Below are positions 46,901-59,100 of a stretch of 64,000 nt of DNA, in pieces. Location of the stretch: the NCBI RefSeq assembly GCF_000004195.4, contig NC_030678.2, forward strand, positions 155,323,047-155,387,046, read 5' to 3'. Numbering within the stretch: the stretch's first letter is position 1; the number at the start of each line of letters is the position of its first letter. The notes under the pieces are model-generated. The model worked only from the letters and a program-made list of their open reading frames with translations, did no database searches and had not been told where the DNA came from. Origin of the DNA: Xenopus tropicalis (Eukaryota > Chordata > Amphibia > Anura > Pipidae). The position numbers were made by a program, and so were the translations under genes.

Positions 46901-49900
46901 AGAGAGATTTCTGGAGGAGACTGTCGCTTATGTCTCTTCCCAAAGAAGGAGCCCTCTAAAGTATGTTTGGTTGGATGTTGCCATGAGTAAAAATGTACTG
47001 TAAAAGTTCAGACAAGGATGATTTAAGGTGTAATTGGGGGTATTAAAAGTATTTGCCTGCTCTTGGGGTACAATTGCATGTAAAGAAGTTTCATTTAACT
47101 TCCAACATGTGTAGGTTGGAAAGATGGTGGCAACTGATATCTTTGTGCCATGGTTATTGGTCAGGTTGGCATAAAGGAGCAGTACATTTGAATCTGTCAG
47201 TAGCAGTGGAATGATCCTATTGTTTCTAGCTTTGCATATGCTAGATTGCTTGCAACAGTAATGTTACCCTGTCTGCTTACCTACGATCTTTCCAACAACT
47301 GTTTGTCATAAGAAAGATTACAATTGTTACATGTATGGCCAGTTTAAGGAGGACATTTGGCTTATTTCATTGGTGACCCACCATTGCAAAAGCCTTAGCA
47401 AGTGTCGGACTGGCCCACAAGGATACCAGGCAAGCTCCAGGTTTCTAGACAATCATAGTCATTCCTTAATTCTGTATGGGAACATATTGGCTAAATAGAT
47501 GGAAGAATAAATTATAGTATGTATAGACAAGAGACTAGGAGAATAAAGAGGTTGTGTCAGGAGAAGAAGATAAAATTATTTGAAGAGTGGGACAATAGCG
47601 TAAGCTTTTCTGGTGGGTCACTGGCATCCCAGTCTGATGCTGGCCTTTCCACATAAACCTAGAAGGAAATCAGGATTGCCCATGTAGGGCTGCATTTTAC
47701 TAAGAGAGTGAAGACATTATTTAAGTGGAGTCCTATAGTTTCCAGTGGAGGCTAGGGGCCAGCATTTGAACAGATGGTGAGATCTGCTCTGCACCTTAGT
47801 CTGATGGTGACTTTTTTGGTAACATTTTTGTGCTGTGCCCTTTGCCAAATCACATATAATGTCTGACACAGCAATTTCAAATCCCAGTATTTTTTATTAT
47901 TATGAGTTTTTATTACAATATTTCTTTCTCTTTTTTATGTTAGCCAGGGTTTCGTTTTAAGCCTTAGGGAGGTTGGTTACATTTAGAACCTTTCTTTCTT
48001 ACAAGGTTTCAATCCAAAGGCTTAGCCTTTCAGGCACTGCTGTTTCATCCCCCTTTACATTCCTTTTCAGTGGAAAACGGCACATTCCTGCAGGAGGTAA
48101 GGTCGGAACAAAGTCAGAGCACTCTCCTTGGCGCGGCGGATTTTCATCCTTAATAGAATCTGGCACCTGCGGCGTGACTGCCTTTATAATTCCGCCACAT
48201 CTGTAACGCTCCTCACTAGACTCCACTTCTCTCTGATAGATATTTCATGCGTCTCTCCATTCCGCATTGTACTACTGAGCAAGGTCTGCACGTTGGATTG
48301 TGCCTGGCGAAATAAATTACAAACGTCTTAACTCATTGCACTATAGCACAAACTTAGACTTGAGTCCTGACTTCTTCAAGGGCTATGGGAGCTACTTGTT
48401 GTATTACTTGTTTTGCATTTGATAAAATTGCCAATAGCAAGCTGCAATTGGTCGGTTTTGTGCTGTGTTACCATTATTGGTGAACCTAGACTTCGCAGGT
48501 CAATAGAGCGCCATTTAATAAGCATAAAAGAGGGAGCAGTTACAACCTTGCAGAGGTTGCTGGTCTTATTGGATATCTTGAACTTTCCTTAGCTCCTTTC
48601 CATAGCCCCCCAGACCAGGAAGGGGCATGTTCTGGCAGTCAGGGGGTGTTGTATGACATAACCATATGGCATTACCACATGTTATATGACATTACCATAG
48701 ATGGAACTCTTATAGCCTGTATATTGAGATACCATAAACCTATGGCACAATTGGTGTTCTCCTTTACTAAGCACAATTCTGCAAGAAAATATGGGGTGTA
48801 TTGGTCTTTTACTGCAAGAACATATATTAGGACAAGCCAGAGATGGCGTTGACCCTGAATCATATAGGGGGGGGGCAGTATTTTTGGCCAAGCCCTCAAC
48901 CATCAAAAACCACAGTCAGAGCTATCAAACCACATTGAGATCAACAAGCGGCTTTACCTTTTGCATTTTATGTCCCAAAATTTGCCATTGCTTCCCAAAA
49001 TGTGCAATTCCACCCCCCCACCACCACCCCCCAAATAAAGACCTGGACCAGAGGTGGCAAAAAAATCATGTTTGTCCATATTGCATATTATTAGGTACTC
49101 ATTGTCTTTTGTATGTAGTTTACAATTTGTAGCCATACGTCCCTTGGGCTGTTGGGAGGGTTATGTAGTTCAGGGGATGTTGTTGTACAATTGCCAATCA
49201 GCAGAAATCAACTGCCTCCAGTTTGAAATGCCTGCGGTTCCTCTAAGGACTGGACTTGCATTATTTAATGATGCTTCACAATGTTATCAGTAATGATTAC
49301 GGACCCCCAGAAACATCTTTACTGCCGCGCTTCCACTTTATGCCTGTGAGCGCTCCGACATTGTGTTTGCCGAGATCACAACCTCTGGCGCAGTCTGCAT
49401 AATAATCTGCACAGGGGGAACTTGCCTATTTATTTCCCACGTATCAAGAAAGCATCACTCCATATACTCTGAACATGTTTATGAATCCCATAGGACTCCT
49501 AGCCTGGGATGATTACACACATCTATAGAAATATATATTATTGAGCTTGACATATTATTTTATATGTGCCTTATTAATAGCAGTGTTGTGTCTGGGAATG
49601 TTCTGTATAAACCCGGTGAGATCCTCCAGCCCAGATGATCAATAGACGGATGGATTATGTGGATTATAAACTGCCAGTTCTTTGCTATGGTTTGAGTCTG
49701 CACAGTAAAATGAATCTATAAGAATAGTGGAAAGGGGGATAGCTGTCAGTTCCTGAATACAAACGAGAGAGAATATTCATGCAGTGGCTTTAACAGAGAT
49801 CTTACAGCCCCAAGGCTGGATATCTCAGGCAATACTCTTAAGGGCCCTGCATTGCTTTGGGTTTCTGAAGTCACAAGTCACCTAAAGTTGCCTTACAAGG

Positions 49901-50080
49901 GCAGGGGGCAGAATGGCACATGTGGGGTGGGAAGCAATAGCACACGAGGGATGGAGAAAAGAAAGAAATTGCAGATCAAATAGAAAGAGTAGCTACAGTA
50001 TGTGTGCTGAATTTACTTTCTTCCAGGCTCCCCAAGCAAAGACATCCGCTACCTATGAAAGAATGGATATATGCCTTTGC

Positions 50081-50122
<42 letters not shown>

Positions 50123-53100
50123 AAAATATACCAAAATAATTTACGACTGGCACACCCGATGTAAAAAATCACAACTTTATTGTGAGCACATTGTACAGAA
50201 GTAGTTCAACGTTTCTGTCCTTAACTGGACCTTTTTCAAGGATCTTCTCACGACTCTCCATCACAGCTCGTCCAGTGAGCCACTTGGACCTCTGTTCTTA
50301 CTTAGTTTAAAGGTCTGTCCTCTCTATATGAAGTACTTCCTGCACACTCTACTATGTCCCATACTTCATCCTTACCCCACCCTGCCCCATGGGCCCTCCT
50401 TCCTCACATCCCTAGTCCTTCCTCCGCCCGACACAATTTTGAAGAATAACTACTGCCTCCCCCCTAACAGGATACACCATCTTGTTTTATGTTTCCCAAC
50501 ATAATCCCTCTGCTCCAAATACTGTTATATCATGCTCATATTATCCAATAGTATTTCTGCTTTTAAAAAGTTAACCAACAAAAATGTAAAATGGGGGGTG
50601 CATTGCACACCGTTCCTGTGACTATACATCTATAACTATTCAAATTCAGTTCTTCTGCTCTGGGACTTGGACATTTTGTGCCTTTTCCCAAAAACTTGCC
50701 CTGACGCAGCCCGCTGATATACAGCACCCCCCGCTGAGGTACATGACTGCCCCTATTGAGGCCCAGAATCATTAACATGATATATCTTATAAAAGCAGCG
50801 TGCTTGTAAGGTTTGTGTTGTGCTGTGCCAAATGGGATCGATGGAGATAATTGATGTTGGCTTGTTCCTCCAGGATGCTGATAAAGCTCTTACATGTGCT
50901 CCAGAAAATGTGATTAAAGTCTTTTCACTCAAGAGTCACTCTCAAGTGCACATTGCAGCCAGCTCTCTGTGAGACCGACCAAGGATAGGAGCAGTAAGAC
51001 TTCTCCCGCTGCCACATTCCTATAAGGGCCGAGGAACAAGTCAAAGGTCCAAGCTCTGCCTATGGTGGAGACAGGTGGCTGCTACACAAAAATGCTCATT
51101 TTGGCATCCCCTAGCAGTGCCCACCTGGCATCCCCTAGCAGTGCCCACCTGGCATCCCCTAGCAGTGCCCATCTGGCATCCCCTAGCAGTGCCCACCTGG
51201 CATCCCCTAGCAGTGCCCATCTGGCATCCCTTAGCAGTGCCCACTTGGCATCCCCTAGCAGTGCCCACCTGGCATCCCCTAGCAGTGCACACCTGGCATC
51301 CCCTAGCAGTGCCCACCTGGCATCCCCTAGCAGTGCCCACCTGGCATCCCCTAGCAGTGCACACCTGGCATCCCCTAGCAGTGCCCATCTGGCATCCCCT
51401 AGCAGTGCACACCTGGCATCCCCTAGCAGTGCCCATCTGGCATCCCCTAGCAGTGCCCATCTGGCATCCCCTAGCAGTGCACACCTGGCATCCCCTAGCA
51501 GTGCCCATCTGGCATCCCCTAGCAGTGCCCATCTGGCATCCCCTAGCAGTGCACACCTGGCATCCCCTAGCAGTGCCCACCTGGAATTCCCTAGCAGTGC
51601 TCACCTGGCATCCCCTAGCAGTGCCCACCTGGCATCCCCTAGCAGTGCCCACCTGGAATTCCCTAGCAGTGCTCACCTGGCATCCCCTAGCAGTGCCCAC
51701 CTGGCATCCCCTAGCAGTGCCCACCTGGCATCCCCTAGCAGTGCCCACCTGGCATCCCCTAGCAGTGCTCACCTGGCATCCCCTAGCAGTGCCCACCTGG
51801 CATCCCCTAGCAGTGCCCACCTGGCATCCCCTAGCAGTGCACCCCTGGCATCCCCTAGCAGTGCCCACCTGGCATCACCAGCCAGTGCCATGGGTACCAT
51901 GTTTTCCATTTATTTTAATAGGAAGCAGTGGCAGGCATTAAAGGTGAACTTCACCTTTAAAAAACCTTTAGTACAATAAAGAGTGACCTGATATAAGCAG
52001 TCTATAATATTTGTTTTCTATGGTGTTGGAATGATTATCCTTCCTATTCTGCCTGTTTCAAGCCTGAAATTAACTACTATCTGGTTGTTGGGGTCACTGA
52101 CCCTGGCACCAAGACAACAGAATGACCTTAAGGCTAACATTTTATTGTTATTGCTTATCTATAGAAAGGGCTCTCTGCTATTGATATTCTGGCTTCCAAG
52201 CTGCCTCAAGCATCAGACGTCGTCTCCCATCTATCCAGGATTTTGCAGGGACAGCGCAGAAGAGAGAAGGTTTACGCGGCGTGCAGGCAGTAAATAAAGA
52301 TCACTGCAGTTGGGTCACGCTATTTGCTGTTGGGATAGTAAATAGTCATATATATTGCTGGCACGTCCATCACAAGATATATTTTATTGTATTTATGTCA
52401 CCCCAAGGCGTTGAGCTGTTACTTGCCCATAATGCAACAGACAAATGAGACTTCTTTCCTAGAAATATCCATGCTTTGTAATATTATGCAGGAAATGCAT
52501 TGCTTGGCTGTTTGCATATCCCGGGGTGGGATGCAGGCACAATAGCGAGGATGTGGGGGTGCATCTTCCCTTTATCTGTGCCTGCCTTAGGGGATCTACA
52601 TATTTTATCTGTGAATGTTAAATATAAATGATAAGGTCTCAGCAGAATGTTCTTCTCCAGCGGGAGAGAGGGGAGAGTTGCAGTTTATCCCGGCAGTACA
52701 GCGCAGTAGGCTCATATTAGCTTAGCAGAGTAAATAGCAGGGCCGCACAGGACATGGCCGCACTGTCATTAAGGGATCAGTATAGAGTCGTCATTGCCCA
52801 CTCTTGTGGCTAACTGCACACCCACACTCTGCAGGCAGAACTCATGAGTCCCATTAATGTTGTTATCAGAATAAAAAGCTTCTGTTTTTGCCTTAAAGGA
52901 ATACTGTCATGGGAAAACATGTTTCTCCAGCAGAATCCTGCATTGTAATCTCTTTTTCAAAAAAACAAATAGATTTTTTTTATTTAATTTTGAAATGTCA
53001 GATGGCTATAGCCATAGTCTGCATTATCCAGGGTGCCACAGCCATTTGACCTGTGCTCTGATAAACTTCAGTCACACTTTACTGCTGCGCTGCAAGTTGG

Positions 53101-56100
53101 AGTGATATCCCCCCCTCCCAGCAGCCAATCAGCAGAACAATGGGAAGGGAGCAAGATAGCAGCTCCCAATAGGTATCAGAATAGCACTCGATAGTAAGAA
53201 ATCCAAGTCAGGCTTGGGACTCCCCCAGTTACATGGGAGTAGGAGAAACAATAGGTTATCTGAAAGCAGTTCTAAAGCGTAGTCCTGGCTCCTTCTGAAA
53301 GCTCAGGCACAATGCTCCCTGATGTTCCTCTATGAGGGGGTGGTCATATTTGTGCAGCAGGAGGCCGTTAGTATTAGACGCTATAACTGACAGGTAGAGA
53401 AGGGACAGTCAGGATGGCAAAATAGTCAGGTTTAGGAACTTCAAGTAACAATTACTTACAAAAGCAGCTCTATCAGCGAACAATGGTCAACGTGACCTAT
53501 GGGGAACTTTTAATGTACATTCATATTCTGAAGAGTAGTTTTTTTAGTGTCAGTATCACTTAAAAGGACAAGAGATAATAACTGTAGGGTGCCAATATAT
53601 TATGCCCCCCAACCTTTACCCTCCCATGGAAGAAATAACACTCACTACCCTTAAGCCTCTGGACAGGTGCTCCTCTTCACTGAACATTGCACCAAGCTGG
53701 GGTATATTTCTGCCTGTGCCACCATGTTCTAACAGGCTTCTAATGCAGCAGTCCTAAATATTATCACCCCATTGGCGATCATTTGTGAACCATTTGATTA
53801 ATTTTTGACCCCGAGCACAGCATGCTAAGGGCAGAAGGCCGGAATCAGCCATTTTATTTGCATTTTGTAGGCTGCGTTTGGCTCTGCGCTCCATTTCGGA
53901 GATGTAAGTCAGCGCTGTATTAGTGAAGGGAGGGTGGGAGAAGGCATTTACGTGTCCCCCTCCCACCCCTTAACTTGCGCGTCATTCAAATGAACAATTT
54001 ACAGAGCGCCAGGGGGCACAGCCCACTTTGGTAGAAATAATATAAACGCAAACTATCTACTGAATGGTAGTGTGTTGGGGGTTTCCTTAATGGAGAAGGA
54101 TCTAGGGGTTTTTGTTGATAACAAGTTGTCTAATTCCAGGCAGTGTCATTCTGTGGCTACTAAAGCAAATAAAGTGCTGTCTTGTATAAAAAAGGGCATT
54201 GACTCAAGGGATGAAAACATAATTTTGCTCTTTATAGGTCCCTGGTAAGGCCTCACCTTGAGTATGCAGTGCAGTTTTGGGCTCCAGTCCTTAAGAAGGA
54301 TATTAATGAGCTGGAGAGAGTGCAGAGACGTGCAACTAAACTGGTTAAGGGGATGGAAGATTTAAACTATGAGGTTAGACTGTCGAGGTTGGGGTTGTTT
54401 TCTCTGGAAAAGAGGCGCTTGCGAGGGGACATGATTACTCTGTACAAGTACATTAGAGGGGATTATAGGCAGTTGGGGGATGTTCTTTTTTCCCATAAAA
54501 ACAATCAACGCACCAGAGGTCACCCCTTTAGATTAGAGGAAAGGAGTTTCCATTTGAAGCAGCGTAGGTGGTTTTTCACGGTGAGGGCAGTGAGGTTATG
54601 GAATGCCCTTCCTAGTGATGTGGTAATGGCAGATTCTGTTAATGCCTTTAAGAGGGGCCTGGATGAGTTCTTGATCAATCAGAATATCCAAGGCTATTGT
54701 GATACTAATATCTACAGTTAGTACTAGTGGTTGTATTTATAGTTTATGTATGTGAGTGTATAGATTGGTAGGTGTGGGTTAGGTGTGCTGGGTTTACTTG
54801 GATGGGTTGAACTTGATGGACACAGGTCTTTTTTCAACCCTATGTAACTACTATGTAACTATGTAACATTGAGACTCTGTCCTTACTGCTCTAAGGTAGG
54901 GTGTAAGGACAGAACTAAGGTGCACCTCTTGGTGAAGAGACAGGTTATTAATATAACACTCTGTGCAAAGAGCAGCACTGCCCTGGGCGCAAGTGTTTTC
55001 TAGATGATTACTAGGGGTGCACCCTTGCACTACATTCGGGTGCTGTACCATCATACTCCAGTCTCTCATTCAAATCACTGTTCTTCAGTTTTTAGTTTTT
55101 TAATTATTTGCCTTTCTTTTCTGACTCTTTCCAGCTTTTACATGTGGGTCACTGACCCGGCAGCCAAAAACCTATTTCTCTGTGAGGCTACAATTTTATT
55201 GTTATTGTTAATTTTTATTACTTATCTTCCTATTCAGGCCTCTCCTGTTGACCTACAATGACTTCTGTATCGCCCCTGCCTGTAAGACCTAGGCTAATAC
55301 ACTGTCAGAGACAGTGCAACCCACAGCAGCCAATCAGATGTTTGCATTCAGCCTGGTGACCAGTAAATGCTAGCTGCTAATTGACTGCGATGGGTTACTG
55401 GGGCAGATAGCCATGTGTGCACACAGGTTATTGTACCAGTGCAGCAGTGCAGTTGTGATGGTATAAACACATTATTTAGTACTGGCTGGAACCCAGGCCC
55501 TGACAGCGATTCAAAATAGGCCCTGGCATTTCAATTACACAGAGGCCCAAACAGCCCCCCCACCAGCCCAATAGGTAGTGACTGTCTATGGCACCTTACA
55601 GCAGCCCCTCTTTTGAGAGAGGATGCTGGGAGTTGTAGTTGAATAGTAGCTGTACGCTGACACTGTTTCATTGTATTACACACTCTGCCCTGAATTTCCA
55701 ACCTCTTTCCAAAAAAAAGAGCTTAATGTGTGGAACTTCCATAGTTCTGTAACTCCTACTCTGCGGGGCCCTTACAGCGGCTGGGGCCCAGACAGGGGCT
55801 TCCCAATGCTCACACCTCTCTCCCAAGTAATGACTTTGTCTAAAATCATTCAGACACAGTTCCGAGCTTGAAGTCACTGGTGGTCGGACCGACTACATGT
55901 ACTACTTAAGCGTTGCCTTTGATACATAATATATAATGTTTGTCTCATTGTGTAGAACAATATTGATTCTTGCTGCGCATCCACTGAATGTTTTGACCCA
56001 TAAACACGCTATTGATATCCCTCTCTGTTCTTGCTTGACAGCTACACATCCGCCTCCCAGCTTGCCCGAAGGGGAAATCACGACCATTGAAATCCATCGC

Positions 56101-59100
56101 TCCAACCCTTACATTGAGCTGGGAATCAGCATTGTGGGAGGGAACGAGACGCCCCTAATAAATGTCGTGATCCAAGAGATTTATCGGGACGGCGTTATTG
56201 CCAGGGATGGGAGGCTTCTTGCCGGCGACCAGATACTTCAAGTAAGATTATTTTTAATTACAATTCTGTTTAACATCTGTGAACTTTGCTGGCAGTTTCA
56301 GCTTTACATAAGTCTCCATTGTTTACTCTCTGGTTTTAAATATTAATTTTATATTAAATAGTATTCAATAATTATAATCAAATAAGATGCCGTTTGGATG
56401 GAGGTATTACAGCCATTTATTTTTTCTCCCCAGGTGAATAACTTTGATATCAGCAATGTGTCGCATAACTATGCCCGATGGGTGCTGTCCCAGCCTTGCA
56501 CTGTGCTGCATCTCACTGTGCTGCGAGAGCGGCGGTTTGGCAGCCGAGCCCATGGGCACGGGGATGGCGGCTCTCAGAGAGATGAGAGTTTTCATATCAC
56601 CCTCAACAAACGAGGTTCCAACGAACAGCTCGGCATTAAGCTTGTGCGCAGAACTGACGAATCGGGTGTTTTTATACTGGATTTGTTGGAAGGAGGGCTG
56701 GCGGCACAGGATGGCAGGCTGCACAGCAACGATAGAGTGCTCGCCATCAATGGCCTTGACCTAAAGCATGGGACTCCAGAACTCGCAGCCCAGATTATCC
56801 AGGTATTGGCTGGTCAGGGTGAAGCATTGCATAGGGGATAATCAGGTGTCAGTGACGTCATCATGGCTTAAAGGGGTTGTAAACACAGCCATGATGCTGT
56901 CCCACTGCGCCCCCTTCACCAATGAGCATTCTAATTACTATAATATAAGTGCAAGAGAATTGACCAATGAGAACACTGATTCCCAGAACTATGTCAGGCA
57001 TCTTGCTGTTATCTTATCTATAGAGATAATGATGTCATTATTATTATTTCATTATATGACACAGGAATCAGACAGGGGGATAAAGGACAGGTTTGTTCAG
57101 TGCTGGGAAACTGTGCTTAAAGCTCCCAACTCCAATTGCAGGAACAGAACAGGGAGCCGGGTTCCCATTAGGCACAAAGTTCTCCCCTGTTCAGAGGTGG
57201 TGGGTTCCATACTGGGTGAGCTTTGGAAGATTCGTTCTTTTGAGAGGCAGAGGATGGATGCGGCACGGTGGGCGTCTTTATGGCGCGGGTTTTGTTTTCG
57301 GCCTCCTTAAAACCCTTTATCCACCTGGCCCTTTCTGACTGGCCTCTCTGGTGTGGGGCTGGTCTCTCTCACTCCCTTTAGATTTTTTAATTTCTGAAAG
57401 ATTTTTATGATTGGGCTCATGCTGTTTTAGGTGAGTAACCTGCGCCTCTGTCCTTCTGTCCTTAGTAATGGCTTCAACTTCTCATGGCCACCAGAAAGGG
57501 CTAGGGAGGGGAAGTCAACTGGGCAGATATGGCAGCCACCACCCCGCTGCTCTAGTTACCTTTTATTATGAGGCATGGGGAGCACAGGGCTGTATTGGGA
57601 GTGAGGGTGGTGTGGTTTGGTATAAAGGGGCAGTCTCACAGCTCCCATTCTGCACAGCTAAAATGCATACAGCCCTGTAGTTGCTATGTTTGTCCTTCTT
57701 TTATATATAAGTTGGGTGCGCAAAAAGTCAGCAGTTTCACAGCATTCACAGCATAGTACAGCAAGCAAAATGGGCATCAAGGCACAACAGAAGCCTACTT
57801 AGCTGAACAGCGGCAGAGTTTGAGGGGTTTTGTGGGTTAGGGTGAAATCAAAAAAGCCTGTGCACCCAGCTTCTGATTCAATAAAGTCATAAAGTTCTGA
57901 GTCAACAAAGTAGTCTTTCTGGTGTGTTTGGTGCTCAGTTTTGTATGACAGTTGAATATGCTGTGAATTTGGAGACTAGAGTTTTGCCTTAGGGGGCAAT
58001 AAGGCTGCTAATCCTTACAGTAGTGGCTGACTAAAGTATTATACTGGCTATGATACAACTAGTAATAGGGCAACAGATAACAGATAAAGTGTTTGTGTGT
58101 GTGTAACTCAGTTTGTCTTGCTTTCTATGTCCTGTATAGGGCAGTGGGGAGCGTGTGAATTTAACTGTATCTCGACCTGGGAAGCACCAACCTGGGAATA
58201 TAACCAGAGACCTGGGGATGAACCAGCCCCACCATCACACACAGCAAGTGTATCACCACCGGCCCAGCGCACATAAGGTAATGGCAACACCTGTACAATC
58301 ATCCTTAGAGATATCTGTCCCTGAGGATTGCGAATTTCAAACTCCCATCAATCCTATAGCATCTGGCAGCTTTGTATCTACAGGGCCTTCACTTTCTTCT
58401 ACAGCTGCTCTGGGCTGCATGATAAACATCTTTGGTAGAAATATTGTAGCCCCAGTATTTTATATCTGAAGTGTAAACAGCATTTCTGGCAAGTTCACAT
58501 GGATTTAAGGGGGGCGTCCCAAGAAAATATCTCTGAGGCCTTGCCTGCATTTCAGTTGGTGCTTAGCAGCACTTGACATGCATACAAGGTGCATCCAGCA
58601 GTGCTCAGGCTTGTATTTTATATATGGGACCGAAGCCTGGCGTATGGTAGAGCCATGTAAGTACTGTATCTTAAATACTGTATACAGAATAAGCACCCCT
58701 GAGCTCCAGTGTTTATGGCAGCACTTGCCATTTTGGGAAATATTGTGGGATGGAAAGCATATCTAATTTTATAAACACCTCCCAGTGTACATTTATATTA
58801 CTCACAATAATGATCCTGCACTAGGCTGTATAGGCTGTTGTATATGGCAGATGATATGGGCCAGTACTGATGTTACAATGGGAGGCTGAGGTCTCCTCTT
58901 TAGAATGTATTTTTTCTTGTTTTTAAGTTTTCACTAGAGTATCAGCTCCCAAGGCTATTGCTTAGCAACATTTCTACAAATAGAATTTAATGAAAGCAGC
59001 ATAGGGCATAAGAGATGTCCCTGTATAAATAAAACCGCATTCTAATTGCAAACGCCTTTGCTTTCCCAAGGATCTGGCACAATGTGTTAAATGCCAAGAA

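Noticed and set aside
51041..51979. Long frames of 275-305 codons on both strands
   Set aside because: They are produced by a 24-bp minisatellite whose period is a multiple of three; they overlap each other and have no splice or domain support.
55936..56346. 136-codon frame with an in-frame upstream extension of the third coding exon
   Set aside because: The acceptor TTGACAG at 56041 joins in phase with the preceding exon; the upstream part has no LNX similarity.
56768..57310. 180-codon frame overlapping the fourth lnx2 coding exon
   Set aside because: It reads another phase of the exon and runs into the intron; the PDZ2 phase is clearly the coding one.
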